Shown one piece after another: positions 1 to 13,346 of a DNA stretch of 64,000 nucleotides. A program made the position numbers and the translations under genes. Every line of letters starts with the position of its first letter. The stretch's first letter is position 1. Under the pieces are notes generated by a model. The model did not search any database. It was given only the letters and a program-made list of their open reading frames with translations, and was not told the origin of the DNA. Where the stretch lies: contig NC_034410.1 in assembly GCF_002078875.1 (NCBI RefSeq), positions 38,282,145 through 38,346,144 on the forward strand, read 5' to 3'. Source of the stretch: Numida meleagris. Lineage: Eukaryota; Chordata; Aves; Galliformes; Numididae.

Positions 1-89
1 CATGAGTAACCAGAGTAACCATGTAACCAGAGCAACCATGGGCCAACATCAGAGTAAAAATGTGTTTCCTGATTTTCAGACAGAAACTC

Positions 90-390
90 CTGTTTGGTTT
101 GTGCCTTTTGCCTCTTATCCTGGGAGCCACTGGAAAGAGCCTGTCTCCACTTTTTTACTCCCTCACACTTCCACCACATATTTATGCACATAGATGAGAT
201 CCCCCCTGAACCATCTCTTCTCCTTTTCCATATTCGTTGTCACAGGGTGCCTTAATACATTCAACATCAAAGCCACATTTTCCCTAGTCTTCTTTTTGCC
301 AGCTGTGTATTTATTGATGCTCTTCGTGTTGTCTTTGACGTCCTGTACCAGATTCAATTCCATTACCAGGAAGGTACTGGTGATCCAATC
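90..390 (-). mobile_element. CR1 LINE fragment, ORF2 C-terminal region, decayed
   Basis: Read on the minus strand, this matches the part of CR1 just upstream of its 3' end. On the plus strand the order is the familiar antisense CR1 one: a segment like 'tgccTctcatcctg', then 'ccactggaaagagcctg', then 'tatttat.cacatagatgag', then 'atcccccctgaaccatctct' (about 202-221), the antisense of the LFSLEKR stretch of ORF2. Beyond about 240 the match weakens and only scattered similarity continues to about 390. The 3' terminal repeat is absent, so this is an internal piece. All frames are broken. The first 90 bases of the window show nothing I can name. Confidence 0.65.
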
Positions 391-3300
391 CTCGGGTTGT
401 CAAAATTGGAAACAAGAAGCAGTACAGACTACATAGAACCATGCTGAGGGATACAACATGATCAAAATCTTTGCTCATTCTCCCTGAAGCATGTTTCAGA
501 AGCATAAAAAAGTATATGCTTCATACACACTGGACTTCATCTTGGATAAAATCTCCTTAAAGTGAGGTGTTTTTGAAATAAGCTCTAATAGGAGAAATGC
601 CATGTCAAACACAAACCAAATTCAGCTACGTGTTCCTAGGGTTTATCCAATCTCAGGGACCAGATTTAGACACAAGCATTTATGTGTCTGCACTGTTATC
701 TCTCACAAGACACTCTTGGCAGGAAGGCATGTAATTTCCAGCAGAGCTAACTGGGAAAGGAAGTACCACAAAGCCTGAAAACTCTGAGCAAAATCTAACC
801 CTTAAAGCAAAGAACTGTTCAAAAAAATCGATTAGCACAGAAGATAAAACTCATCAACATGTGCAAGGAGAAGCTCAAGGAAGGACAGATGTGAGGATGG
901 CATTTTGAGATAAGTACAGAGGTGCCAGTTTTATCCCAGCCAGGTACTCTATGATTACAGAATAACACTTCAGCATGGTGCTTAAGTTTAAGATTTTCTA
1001 TAGTCCTACAATAAGTAGCTTCAGATGAGTTTCAACAAAATAAATATGCACCATTGACTTTAATTTAGCTTTACTTAATAGACTCTGGCAATACGCTTCT
1101 AAAAACGTACTTCTATTTGATGACTGTTACTTTCTCATACTCTCCTACTTAATCTCTTTCCTCCTAGATCTTTAATTGTGTAGAATAACCACTGTGATGT
1201 ATTTAACTTTCATATAATTTCCCTGTTTGGCAATAATACCCCCAATTAACTACAATTCTCATTAACCAATTTACTCATTTATAATCAAGGTCAGTGACTT
1301 TAACAGTTCTAATAGTGTGCCTTGCTAATAATGTTTTAATGAGGATTATCCTTATACAGCTCTCACAATGTTCTCTTTTTCCCTAAAATGAGAAAAGGCA
1401 TATTAATGCAAAATAACCTTCTAACTCCTTGCTGAGTGTTTTGTTGGAATGAAAAGAAAATATTGAAAAATACTGTAAATTTTTAACCTCCATGGGCTAC
1501 CATTTAGAAAATCATTGACTTGTAGTAGATGGAGTACATGATCCACTTGCCTATAAATCATTTATGACTTCAGTGCTCTTTCTTACTCGTTATGATTAGA
1601 CACCAAGAATCTTCTTTATATTTTCAGTTGGGTTAGAGTATAGGCATGCTCATCAGTTTCACTGAATGTAGCAAACAGAATATTGTTAATTGACTTAGGA
1701 AAAGACAAAAATGAAAAAAATAAAAATGAAAAATGAAAATCAAAATGAAAAGCTCTAGTCAAGTCTTTATCAGTTTAAACTGAAAGATCAAATTTAGGAG
1801 AATCTTCTCCCGTAGAACTATCTAAAGAAACACAATAAAAGTACAAAGACTGAACATATGTTCTGCTAGCAGTAAACCTGAAAATTTAACATCTAGATTA
1901 GGCAGTTAATCAGCCAGGTTAATTAATGATCAACAAAAAGAACTTTGCATGGTTATATTAAAAACAGAAGCTTACACATATTCAGGTGAAATAAAGAAGG
2001 TGCAAAAAAAGCTTGAATTTAAGATAAAAGGGAACCGAAGCATAAATCAATGTCTGGGAATTCAGAGATTGGAGGAAGAAGCACTTGGTAAAAGATAGCT
2101 CTATAATGCTTTTGAACTTAGAGAGAACTGAATGTATCTCTTATTTTGCAGCTTTACCAAAACAGAGAGCACCTACTGAATGTTCTCACAGACTCTGGGG
2201 AATAGATATGTGCTCACCATCACTTGAGCAAAGCACATTTTGTCATGTTGCATTCTATATAAAGAGAGACTTTTGATGATGGCTGTATTTTAAAACCAAA
2301 TTATAAACTCTTTAAGCCTTCCATCTTCAAGTATGTTTTTCAGATGTTCCTGTATATCCCATTTCAGAGCTGTTAAAGCTTGAATCTTGCCTTTGGTAAT
2401 CAAGTAGGATTTGAAAGCATACTTAGGTGAAGAAAATAACTGGATTTTTTTCATCGTAAGCATTGGAAAACTTGGCACTTGTTATGATGAGACCACTGAT
2501 GAGATGAGGGTAAATTTATACTCAAAAGTCTAATATTGTTAACCAGCATGTACAGATTGTAGTTTGCCATAATCAGTATGCTTTCCTCTCTTAAATTTTG
2601 TTTTTAATGACTAGAAATTAGAAAAGTAAAAAGAGCAATGTCACAATAATGATCATCCCTCATATAAACCATAGTAGCTACACCTAGGAAGTGACCAAAT
2701 GTACCCATTTAGGGATACACCATGTTAAAAAAAATGATAAATATTACTCTGTTTCTCAATATTTTGCAGACATCAGATCAAAGCAAGTTCATCAGCACAT
2801 CTGACCACACTCTAATCCATGCTTCTGATCAAAAGTCAGAAATAGCCTTAGGTTTAATTTGTACAAGAGAGTTCTCTAACACCAAAATAAATAATGTAGA
2901 GATGTAATTTTCCATTATTCCCTGGAGGGTTTTGTTGATATCAGCAGATACATGCAGACAAATACTTAGCTCCTCTGAACTGATCAGACATTTTCCTGCT
3001 GACTTCACTGGAGGCACTCTTTAACCTAAGGTGTTATGAGGAGTACATCTTATTCTCTGTATAAGAGTCCACTGTCTTTGCTGAAAGGCAGCAGAAATGC
3101 TTTATGTAGCAATTCCAAGGCAGCTTTTGCAAGTGATAGGAACTCACTGAACAAATTTTGATGGATTCTGAGGTCATATGAGAAGGTAGTCATACAAATT
3201 TGAAGAATAGTTTCAAAAACACTAGGGTACCTTTGCTCTCTTCTTTGGTCTTCGAAACAATTTAAAACATCTGAATTTAATTAGGAGCTTGCCTTTGACT

Positions 3301-6300
3301 GCATACAAGATAACTGTAAATCACTGGCATGCCAGTTCAATTGCATCACTTATTTTTTCTGCTGAAAGAATTTAAAGCCAAACTTAATTAAGCTGCTGAC
3401 ACTGTGAGAAGGCATACAGGAAACCATTTAAAATATGGGCCTTGTGTGACTTGGCTCTTGATAGTAATCCAATTTTGAGCTCCTAAGTTATCACTGTTTG
3501 AAAACTTCTCTTAAAGGCTTTATTTTTTCCTGTGCCAGGTGTTTGTCATATTTAGCACAGATGTGAGCCTTCCTTTATTCTGATAGACATACATTTTCAC
3601 ATAGAATATGAGTTATGTGTCTTCAGTTGGCTCTTGATTACAATATGTTTCTTCCTAGTAGAAAGAGCTCGGTGTGTACATTGTTCAGAGACAGACAATT
3701 CATTTTTTTCTTTTCATTGCAAAATGGAATCTGGAGCTAGAGTGGAAGAGTTGGGGACGAAGCCAAGCAGCACTTGGCTCAAATTTTTTTGTGTTTACCT
3801 CTCTTCTAAAGACACTCATTGTTTGCTTCTTGTTCTTAAGTACTGTCTTAACTATGACATAAGCAGAGATAAGAGAGACTACAGAGAAAAACAGATGGAA
3901 AAAAGTACTGCTTAAGCTTGGAAATTAATACATTAGGCTCACAAAATGTTGGTGAAAGTATGAACAAAACATGACAGTCATCAAACAGAACATTGGCTCA
4001 GTAAAAACCATAACTTTCTCAATTCCATTTCTTCCAATAAAACACTACATAACTTTGGGTCACCAGCAGACTTGGTCAGTTTTGTAGATCTCAGCAGTAG
4101 ATTTTTTCACACCTTCTAGCCAAAATCTTATATGTGTTACGCTTCAGTGATTTACAAAACACTTCTTTGAAAGCCAGAATATGAACTGTTCTTCTCATTG
4201 ATATGGTGATGTCTGTTCACTCACTTAGGGGTGCAGAGTGGATTTGCAATTTGATTATACACTAAAGAACACTGAACTAATTAGTAAGAACCAATACAAC
4301 TGGCAGAAAAGGCCAGAAGTTTCAAAATGTCTCTTACTGCCATGTTTAGTCCTTAGCTGGAAAATTAAAAATGCATTCTATTCAAAGCATATGAGCAGCA
4401 TATGTTTAAGGGAAAACATTTGTTTACACAGTCTAGACTGTTTTGATTCAAGAAATAGCTATCGTGAAAAACTGATTACTTCTTGATATACCATAATCAG
4501 AGACTACATGGATCTCCACCATTTCATGGTAAATAATTATTTCATACTTCAATTTTTGCCCATTTAGCATGAATGTGGATGTAGTACCTGAATACTTTCA
4601 TCTACTTCTGCAGGGCACTGGCAGAGACAAGAACTTACTCCATCCTTCCTCATCCTTATTAAAGAAACACTCCTTAGCCCAAGCCTGTGTTTAACATTGG
4701 CACTTGAGATCCATCTTCATCTACTGAGTGAGATCTCTCTTCTGATCTCCTGGTCCAGTTATTACATCTTCCAGCTTGTGACAGAAAATTGGCAAATCGA
4801 AGCAGAGGCTACAATTCAGAGTTTTCTGGAAAAAGTAAAAATCTGAGGAAGAGATCTAAGAAATGCTACAGAAAATACAGATTAAAAAGAGGGACACCAC
4901 CTGGTGACATGCCATGGATGCTCAGTATCTGCTGGGATCTAGTTCTGTGCTTTTGCTTATGAAAGCATTTGACAGATAAGCCCAGGAACCTCTTCTCTTG
5001 AATCAGCAATAACATAAAAGTAATTGAACATCCTGCAAGCAGAGGTCTGGCATGTTCTTTTACTTCTCTGGTTCAATAGCCTGACGTTATTAAAATTTCT
5101 TCCAGCCTCCTTGCTATAGGCAGTGCCTTGTTTGATCACTTATGAAAGATGAAGCAGGCTGTTAGCTTACAGAGTTTACTTCTGATCAGAATTACTTAAT
5201 AGTCTGATTCTACCTGTATGAGACAGCATAAGTAAGACTTTCTTTGGCACCCTTCTCATTTTTCTATTTGATTTCCCCATATTCTTTACCCAAGAATGTC
5301 ATAGACTAGTAGCATCCTGTGATTCCATTTCACACTTACTTAGCAAGAGTGTTTACAACTTACCTCTGTTAGCAACCAGCCTACCTGAAGGTAAGCATCT
5401 TGGGATCAGATAACACCTTGTTTTCCTCTTGTTGTAGGATACTGTTTTGGCTAACTATATTACATATTTTCCACTGCTCCTTCTCTTGCAGCTTTTTCAA
5501 CCTTCGCTTCTAGAGATAGGATTCTTAAACATCAAGATGAATGTCTTCTTTTGCAGTTCATTCCTTGGGGAAAAAAAAGCATAAGAATTTGGCTTGAGAT
5601 GCAGGTGCTTCTAACTGTCTTGAATATTCTCAAGACACATCAGTGTCTTTTCTTTCCTAATTTCATTTTTATTCTCCATATCATTAACCTCATATTTTTG
5701 CAGAGCCCTCTAAAGGGCTGGTGTTGATTGTTTTCCTGGTAGCACTGGTTGTCAGGATGTTCAGTGTATATTCCACAGAAGAAACAAAATCATACCCAGA
5801 CTCAGCTAGCATGTTAGGACCAATACATATTTAAGCAAATGCACTTAAGTGATGGAAACTTCACGTCTGTTTTTAGAGACTATTGTAATAAGTACCCTGA
5901 CTGATGGCATGGAGTTGAGCTGGCCACTACAAGAAGTAAAAGGAAAATTCACCACTGTGTTAGAATCTAGACTGACATCACATCAGACATTTTCATTACA
6001 TTTTGTTATACACCATAAACTCAGAACTGTGTGATTCTTTCTATTCCGCATAAAATCCTGTGAGAATCCGTCATGGAACAGAGAATGGTCTCAGTAAACA
6101 AGCTTACATGCAAAGGAACTCATTTGCAGAAAAAAAGGCTTCAGGAAGCATAGCAACGTGACAGAGTCGACATACATTTTTGCTCTTAACCATATTATCC
6201 CTAGCTTTCTGATGTGGAGTCCCTTGTTATCTGTCTTTGCCCCTGACGATGTATGATTTGCCTTCTGTTAGACCAATTAATCAATTCTGGATACAACCGG

Positions 6301-7858
6301 AATCAAGCAATCAATTTAAAATCAATATAAATGGCTGAGGTTGCACAAATGTGCACAAATGTCTATCTATAGCTGATTTTGCCTATGCTGTAATATAGAT
6401 GATAACACAGAGATAGCTCTGCATGGTTCGAAGGGACACATCCTTCATTCTTCCTCTTTTCCTGCTTAGTCTGTGACTAGAAAACTGTCAAAGACTCACT
6501 GTACCAGAGAATACCCTGTAATTACGAGCCTAAGAACTATTTTCCTCTTCTTCATATTATTTCATTACTTCATCCTTTCCCCAGTTCTCCTCTACTGCAT
6601 TCGTTTCCTAAGTCTTTATGTTCTTTCCCCTTCTCCTTATTCCCTTTAGATTACCTGTCAATGTAAAATTGTAACAGCACGTTAACCATTTCTTACGCCT
6701 TCAGTGACATCTCATAATTGCTGACAGAAAGGAGAATCAAGCCATGTGAAATTGTGTATGTATAAAATTGCCATAATGTCATATACAGTGCTGAGATCAG
6801 TAATGAGGAGGCTGGGTCTTAGTTAAGATATCTAGACAGTAAATATATGTCAGAAAGAAGAGGCAGAATAGAAAAAAATCAAATAGAATAGTGGCTAAGG
6901 AAATCTAGATGAATAATAACCACAAAGCTATGTTAGAATCAGATGGAAAAACTCAGTCCCCTTCAGATGGCACAAATAACATGGTAAATAACTGCCAATA
7001 TATGGCATTTTTGGCACCCAGCTGATGCCATTCAACCATTATTCTGCAGGAGAAGTCAGGATAAGAGAAATCCAGACAGATACCATCTTTCTCTCTAATC
7101 ACTGCCATCTGAAAGCAGAGGCTTCTACAACCACAACATCCTTCCAAAAACAGGCTTCTGGGACCATGCCTTGGATTTCATGGGTCATACAAACTCATGA
7201 ACTTGTTGGTTCACCAACAATAAACTGATTTATTTTTGCAGTTATGCTTCTCAGCCCATGCTGTTTAACTGAGGCAACAGATCAAACATTTTCAGAGGTT
7301 TCTGCTTACCTGACAGAGGAGAAGATGCCTGATTCTGCCAAGCATTTCGGGGAATGCAGCAAAAGGGAGATTTTATGATGGAGAGTTGGAGACGTTTCAC
7401 AGTTTACTTCTGGAGCAATGCCTACAGCTCCTACCTCCATTGGTATTATTTAGCAACATACTGTTGTTCACTGTTTAGTTAGGAACATTATGAAATCACA
7501 GGTGTAATACTGTTCATTACAGAGCTTATGGATGAATGGGCAGAACTGCAGATCTTCTCAGCTATAAAAAGTGGCTTTACAGAGGCCAGCTATGCTAAGG
7601 TCTTGGCAGATCAGTAAGGGTTGTTTTCCCTTTAAAGGAAGGGTGAGTGTAGCAAGAAGCAAGAGGGTGAACGGTTTCAAAGTTCAGAAGAGACAAGGAA
7701 GAGACGAATCTGAAATCCAGTATGTCTTTTTCATAGTAGAGGAGCTGTCATGCAAATCTACATCAGTGGTCTGTTTGTGTGCATATAAGGCACTGGTCCC
7801 AGATTTCCATAGTTCCTTTCATACTACCTTCTGAAATGGCTCACAGACAGCAGAGAGG
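391..7858. other. Gene-free, unique-looking AT-rich DNA
   Basis: About 7.5 kb with no recognisable exon, RNA gene or transposon. Open frames are all short (60-93 codons) and lack composition or motifs suggesting coding. An A-rich stretch with repeated GAAAA/TGAAAA words lies at about 1708-1752. A TATA-like word (TATAAAAA) sits at 7563-7570 ahead of an 87-codon open frame, but nothing else supports a promoter there. Confidence 0.6.
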
Positions 7859-7859
7859 C

Positions 7860-8062
7860 TCATAGAATCATATCATCATAGAATGGCTTTGGATTGGAAG
7901 GGACCTTGAAGATCACCTAGTTCTAACTCCCTGCTATGGGCTGGCTGCCACTTCAGATCAAGCTGCCCAGGGCCCCATCCAATCTGGCCTTAAACACCTC
8001 CAGGAATGGGGTATCCACAGCTTCTCTGGGAAGAGGCTTCAAAGACAAATTACGTACTTTCA
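7860..8062 (-). mobile_element. CR1 LINE 3' end, minus strand
   Basis: The plus strand begins with the antisense CR1 terminus (catagaatca.., then a second 'catagaatgg') and runs through 'ttggaagggaccttgaagat', 'gccccatccaatctggcc' and 'cacctccaggaatggggta', all hallmark antisense CR1 3' sequence. It ends in the region matching the conserved 'ccctgggcagcc' block, here mutated to 'ctctgggaagagg'. Length is about 200 bp, so the copy is strongly 5'-truncated, as is usual for CR1. It stops close to an oppositely oriented CR1 end at 8108. Confidence 0.92.
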
Positions 8063-8107
8063 CAAGCAGGTGTGTGTCCCAGCTGATTTATTTTTATATT
8101 AATTTGG

Positions 8108-8174
8108 TCCTGCGTGGAGTTGGACTCGATGATTCTTATGGGTCCTTGCCAACTCAAGATACTCTGTGATTCTC
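8108..8174 (+). mobile_element. CR1 LINE 3' terminus, plus strand
   Basis: This is a 67-bp stretch reading 'ggagttggactcgatgattc', then a 'gggtccttgccaactc' block, then 'actctgtgattctc', which is the sense-strand CR1 terminus. It faces the minus-strand CR1 ending at 8062, with about 45 bp of T-rich sequence between them. It is either an independent, very short insertion or one arm of a rearranged CR1. Confidence 0.85.
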
Positions 8175-9829
8175 TGGCTCTAAGAAATTACTGGTTTAAT
8201 CCTAAACACAGCTTGAATCTCTCTTTTTTCTGCTCTGACTTTGATCTTAGTTAATCAAGGTAGTGGCTGTTTAGTCCTTGGCTTCACTTATGAAATACAA
8301 ACCAGTTCTTGTCATGTAGTATTTCCTTTATTGTATTATCCTTTAAGGTGCTACAGCAGAAGAAATTCTAGGATCTGAATGAGATGGCCACAGTCCTAAG
8401 GTTGTCTTGGTATACAGATGGACTAATGGGTCAAAAACATTGTCCATAGAACTAAGGAATAAATAGAATAAATATTCCTTGTGCTGGGAATGGAAGCTAA
8501 TGCTATGTTTTCAGGATGAGTAAATGACTGAGTTTCACAGCTCCCTCTGCAATGTGCATCTCCACCAGCTTTCCCTGCTACAGAATACTGGTTGGTGCCT
8601 AAGATATTTAGATGACTTTCAAACATACATTTCTTTGCTGCCGTGCTTTCCATACTTAGTGCCTATTCTCAGAAACATCCCATTAACATTCTCTTTGCTG
8701 TAAGTGCCCCTAGTGACTTGACATTTGGGAATAAGCAGCTTACGTAGCCTAAGATGTCAGTTAATTTTAGCAATGGCAAGGCTACTGATGGCAGTCCTCT
8801 CCACCCAGAAATATGGGTGGCATGCTCATAAATCCAAATGTTAGGGGTTTGAAAAGGCCGAAAGCTTCTCCTCCTGTTTCAGGGATTTTCAATATGTAAT
8901 TTCAATATGAAAAACAAGGCATCTGCATATATTTGCTATGTGAGTTCACTGGCATGTATCTCTGCCAGCTTTATTGGTATCTTTGTCAAATACTCTAATC
9001 TGGCATATTTCACTGCTTCGTGTCCTTCGTCTTTGAATACTAAGTCCAGAGTGCACTGCCAAGGCAAAAATAACCTACTGCACATTTCATAGCAGTGCTT
9101 TCAGTGTAACCTGGATTGTGTCAAGCAGAATTTCACCTGAGGGAGACAAGAAGGAAAAAAGTAACCCCTTGTATTCCTCATCCCGCTTGAGTGTCTAGCT
9201 GATTGGGTGCTATCTTGTGATGGATCCTGAGAGGAAATGCTTGTGTGCATCATTCCTACACAGCGTGGGAGTTCTAGAGAAAGTACTTTCAGTGAAGCTC
9301 TGGCCCCAAGGATAGATATACCCACATACATCTCTGCCCCTAAAATCTGATCTGAGGAGGGTAAATCATAAGGAGTCATCATGATGGCCATGGGGACCTG
9401 CAGCATGCACTTCATCACTCCCATCTCCATGTCAGGACAGATGCAATACATGTTGCTGGAAGATGCCACTGCACAGAAGGGAAAAATGAAAGAGAAAGCT
9501 TTTACCTCCCTTCATTTAGTCTGTGCTTGAAGGTCTGCAGAAAAGATGGAGTTCACTGAGTTCTGGGACTGAAGGAGCTCGGATTTCTATGAGTGGTCAT
9601 CCTGAGGCCTGCTAATTTTGCTTTACAAAAAGATGGAAATTTTCACTGAAATTCTTCCTGGGGTTGAGACAGGTGCAATCCATCTCTGCCATGTGGGGTT
9701 CCCACTGCAACCACCATCAGGGTCTTAGCAATGAGTTTCACAATTTTCCTCCCTTATTGTCCTCCAGACCTGCATTTTTCTGTCAAATTTGGGTGATATC
9801 ATGCATCTGGTTCAAAAATCACCTGGTGG
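8175..9829. other. Gene-free stretch with one unassigned 122-codon open frame
   Basis: No repeat or gene is recognised. The longest open frame is on the minus strand at 9101-9469 (122 codons). It is rich in Met and Ser, has no domain I recognise, and is not bounded by convincing splice signals, so I treat it as a chance open frame. Confidence 0.5.
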
Positions 9830-10070
9830 AAAGAGAAACAAGAGATTCTGGTTGCATATTAGGAAAAATTTCTTCTCCAAAAGAGTGGTCAGGCACTGGA
9901 AAAGGCTGCCCAGGGAGGTGGTGGAGTCACCGTCCCTGGAGACATTCCAGAAATGTTTAGATGCTGTACTGAGGGACATGGTTTAGTGGGGAAATATTGG
10001 TGATAGGTGGACAGCTGGACTGGATGATCTTGGAGGTCTTTTCCAACCTTGGTGATTCTATGATTCTATT
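9830..10070 (+). mobile_element. CR1 LINE 3' end, plus strand
   Basis: Sense-strand CR1 sequence: 'gcatattaggaaaaatttct', then 'gtggtcaggcactggaaaag', 'gctgcccagggaggtggtgg', 'ccctggagacattccagaaa', 'gactggatgatcttggaggt', 'ttccaaccttggtgattcta' and the terminal 'tgattctatt' at 10061-10070. The open frame across it encodes the final ORF2 residues ([19 protein letters not shown], with Arg-His-Trp and Leu-Pro as conserved anchors). The reading frame survives only locally. The copy is 5'-truncated to about 240 bp. Confidence 0.93.
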
Positions 10071-13000
10071 ATCACGTAAGAATAATTTTTATGGGACACA
10101 GCTCCTGGATGAGATGGATAATTATTCCAATAGAAAATCTTCAGATGGAGAAGTCTGAAGAAAATAAAACTCCTCTTGCCTAGAAGTGACATTTCTGTTA
10201 TTCTAAGTCTGTCTGGAAAACCTGGCAGGAGGTCACACCTGTATCCTCAGTGCATTCCTGTTTTCCTTGACCCTGCTCCCAGATAAGTATTTCCAGATCT
10301 ATCTAGGCTATTCAGTCCTTATTAGCACACTCCAAACTGGGAGTAGCACCCTTCTCTATTCTTACTCGCATAAACCTCACTTCAGCACTCAAAGTAGAGG
10401 TCTGGCCTGGAAAGAAGAACCACTTAGACACATCTTGTTGATGTGGCTTGTGATGCTAAGTTCAGAGACCATTTTAGGAGATGCTGAATACACATTAGAA
10501 CATTTTCCTTTATCACATAACATGGAGAAATGTGCAAAGCTGGGGATGTGGGGAGAAGACGGGATAAGCCTATCCTTGCAAAGTCAGTCACGGGTAATTT
10601 GCTAGTCTGTGCCTGCATTTTAAGACCAGGCTGCTCCTAATAGCAGCCTAATTTACTGGTGCATTAGCTGAAAAAGGGAAAGCTCCTCTCAAACTTTCAG
10701 GGTCCAGTGAAAATCAGTGACTCTCAGTGAGCCCTGATATGCCAGAGCTAGAAAAATAAAAGGTTGACAGTATATTTTATACCATTGGAGGCAGAGAGGA
10801 GCAAAACACCAGTTTTGTAGAGTTCAGGATATAGTATGAGGCTAGTATTAAATTTGTTGTAGGTCTTTAAGATCGCCCATTGTTGAGCAGAGCTCTCATT
10901 AAATTAGGACACAGAAATGCAAGCTCTGGAAAGAGTGATAACTTTAAAAGTAGATTTTGGAGCTTTTGTTAAATTTTGCTGCTTTCTTAAGCTGTCTGTA
11001 TTGCTGATAATAAGGAACTGCATTGCGTTGGGGGGTGAGGGTGCTAAGGTGCACTTTTTTGTATGCTTCTCTGCGTTTCAAACATTGGTAATTAAAATGA
11101 CAAAGGCTTATTTTCCTGTTGAATTTCAATCTCAAAGGAAATATAGGAGAGTGCTCTGCCCCACCTTAATGCTCTCTTTTTTGAGATAGCAGAAGTTATT
11201 TCTTGTGATTGGAAGAGTGTAGGACAATGCCATTTCTGAGATAAATCAAGCTTTGATGGATTACAGCCAAGTCCTCAAAGTATTGGGCATCTGAAAGGAT
11301 CAGTCTTTGGAGGAAAAACAGTCCTATAATACTAGGTACTGGGTACCCACATTTGGCTCTGATTTGCAGTTCTGTTGTAAAACTGTAAACTTCAAAGCGT
11401 TCAGGAGGTACAAAGGCAGATCTCTTGGAGCAGTAAGGATCAGTGGTTCAACGAAATACTTAAATATATTCATGTGATTGTCCCTTTATTTGCCATTGTG
11501 CCTCCCAGGGCTCTGTCCTGCTGAGGTGCAGGCCTTGCCAAAAACATCTTACATGTAGTTAAATGAAGATCAAAAAGATTGGACATTGGCCTCAATCTCC
11601 ACTGGGAGAGACAGACAAAGGAAAATTCACAGAATTGTGTTTTCCTCTCTCTTAGGAGGGTTTTGCCATGTGTACCTTACACCCTGCTGCTTATTCTGAT
11701 TCTCTTCTCTCTCTTCTAGCTACATCCTATTTTCTTTCCTACGTCTTTATTACTTTTCTCCTCTTGTCCTGAGAGAATCCTCCATTGTGTCTTGCCCCAG
11801 AAAAACACAGGACTTCTTTAAAATCAACTTTCCCTGTTACTTTGACCAACTAATCTATCCAATTATTTTTACCATTACAGCAATTTCTTCTAATCCTCGA
11901 CTGCATCACCACCATAGTTTAAAACATGTCAATGAAAAGAAATGAAATCTTCCCAATTTTCATCTATATAGTAAAACAGAACCCTGTTGGTTACTCTAAA
12001 ACTCCCACATATTGCACTAGATTTAAAAGCAATGAGTCAAAAATTTGGAAAAAAAATATTTATATATCTTTATGATTTATGGATTGAGCCTAACCTAAAA
12101 GTCAGAGAATAAAATTGCAGGTGACGCTGCTCCCATTAGTCCTGATATGGTCCAGCCTGTGGGGCTGCGTGCATCAAATACAGGGGACCACTCAGACTTG
12201 ATAAAAAGTTATCACAATAAATACCAAGTTTTTGAGGGATTGCCTTTATGCTGCACTAATGCAAACTGCAGTAGAATGGATAGATATGCACAGATTTTAA
12301 AGCCTTGCAAGCTCTACTTGTAGATTTTTTTTTAATTTCAAAACATTTCTTTATTAATAAAGATCTACTGTATGACTTGAAATAAAATGTTTCCATCAGA
12401 GTGTCAACCCCATAACATTCTGAGTACTTTTCTTTCACCTGACGACATTAGTATCTTCTTGGGGCTTTGTCAACCAAGATGGAACAACTAACAAATTTCA
12501 TCATGCCTCCATCAAGATCAATAGCTGAATATAAGCTACTTCTCATATGGTAAATTTGAACATTCTTTCAATTCCTGCTGCAGTTTGAAAATAATAATGG
12601 AAAAAGATACTCATTTCTTAAAAGATTTTCTTATTCAGTTCCACGGATCTGCTCACATCTTTGACTGTGCACATGAAAATTTATTGGCATGTTGCTTTCT
12701 CTTCTGAAGATTTGTACAGGCAAGACAATTCATATTAGAAAGTGACATCTGTCACAGTGAGCTTTAGGTTCTTGCTGTACTGTGCTGAATTTGTTTTCCT
12801 TCTCATTATAAGCTATTAGAAGAAACACAGAAGTAAAAGAATAAATAACAAGAGCCATTTCTTTCCAGTAAATCTCCAAACATCACAACTCGCATGTGTT
12901 GTGTGTATATTTACCTGACAGTAAGCATGTATTTACATGAACAAAATAGATTGTTAGCTACACACTCCTCTGTAAACATGGAATGTCCCTTGGCCTGCAC

Positions 13001-13300
13001 AAACACAATCACAATCAAATACCCTGAGAATATTTTGGCAGAATGACTCAAGTTTGCCTCAAAAAGGTAAATGCATTGGCAACATTACTCTGTTATTCCT
13101 GTTCAACGAAACTTTTCCAAGCACAGAACAAAAGGTTACCCTCCTTAGGTATGACTGCCAGCAAATCTGAGGTCGTAAGGGTTAGTCATTTCTCAGTGAT
13201 CAAAGAATCACATTTTGTAGCAAAATAATTTTTCTCCTTTTTTTTCTTTCCTCTTTAGCTGTGTTTGTCTTATCACCATTAAAGAATATTGCACTGCTTT
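10071..13300. other. Gene-free, unique-looking DNA
   Basis: I see no recognisable repeat, exon or RNA gene. Open frames are short and overlap on both strands (for example 10267-10605 plus, 112 codons), with no recognisable protein family. Confidence 0.55.
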
Positions 13301-13301
13301 C

Positions 13302-13346
13302 AAAAAACAAACAAACAAACAAACAAACAAACAAACAAACAAAAAA
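13302..13346 (+). repeat. (AAAC)n microsatellite
   Basis: A tetranucleotide array of AAAC units runs through this interval (roughly nine perfect units from about 13307 to 13341), flanked by A-rich runs on both sides. The perfect copies suggest it is polymorphic. No transposon is recognised directly upstream, so I cannot say whether it grew from a retroposon tail. Confidence 0.95.

Noticed and set aside
7563..7570. TATA box-like TATAAAAA upstream of an 87-codon frame
   Set aside because: No other promoter feature, no CpG island, and the frame has no recognisable product.
9101..9469. 122-codon minus-strand frame
   Set aside because: No domain and no splice support; the Met/Ser-rich composition is unlike a conserved protein.
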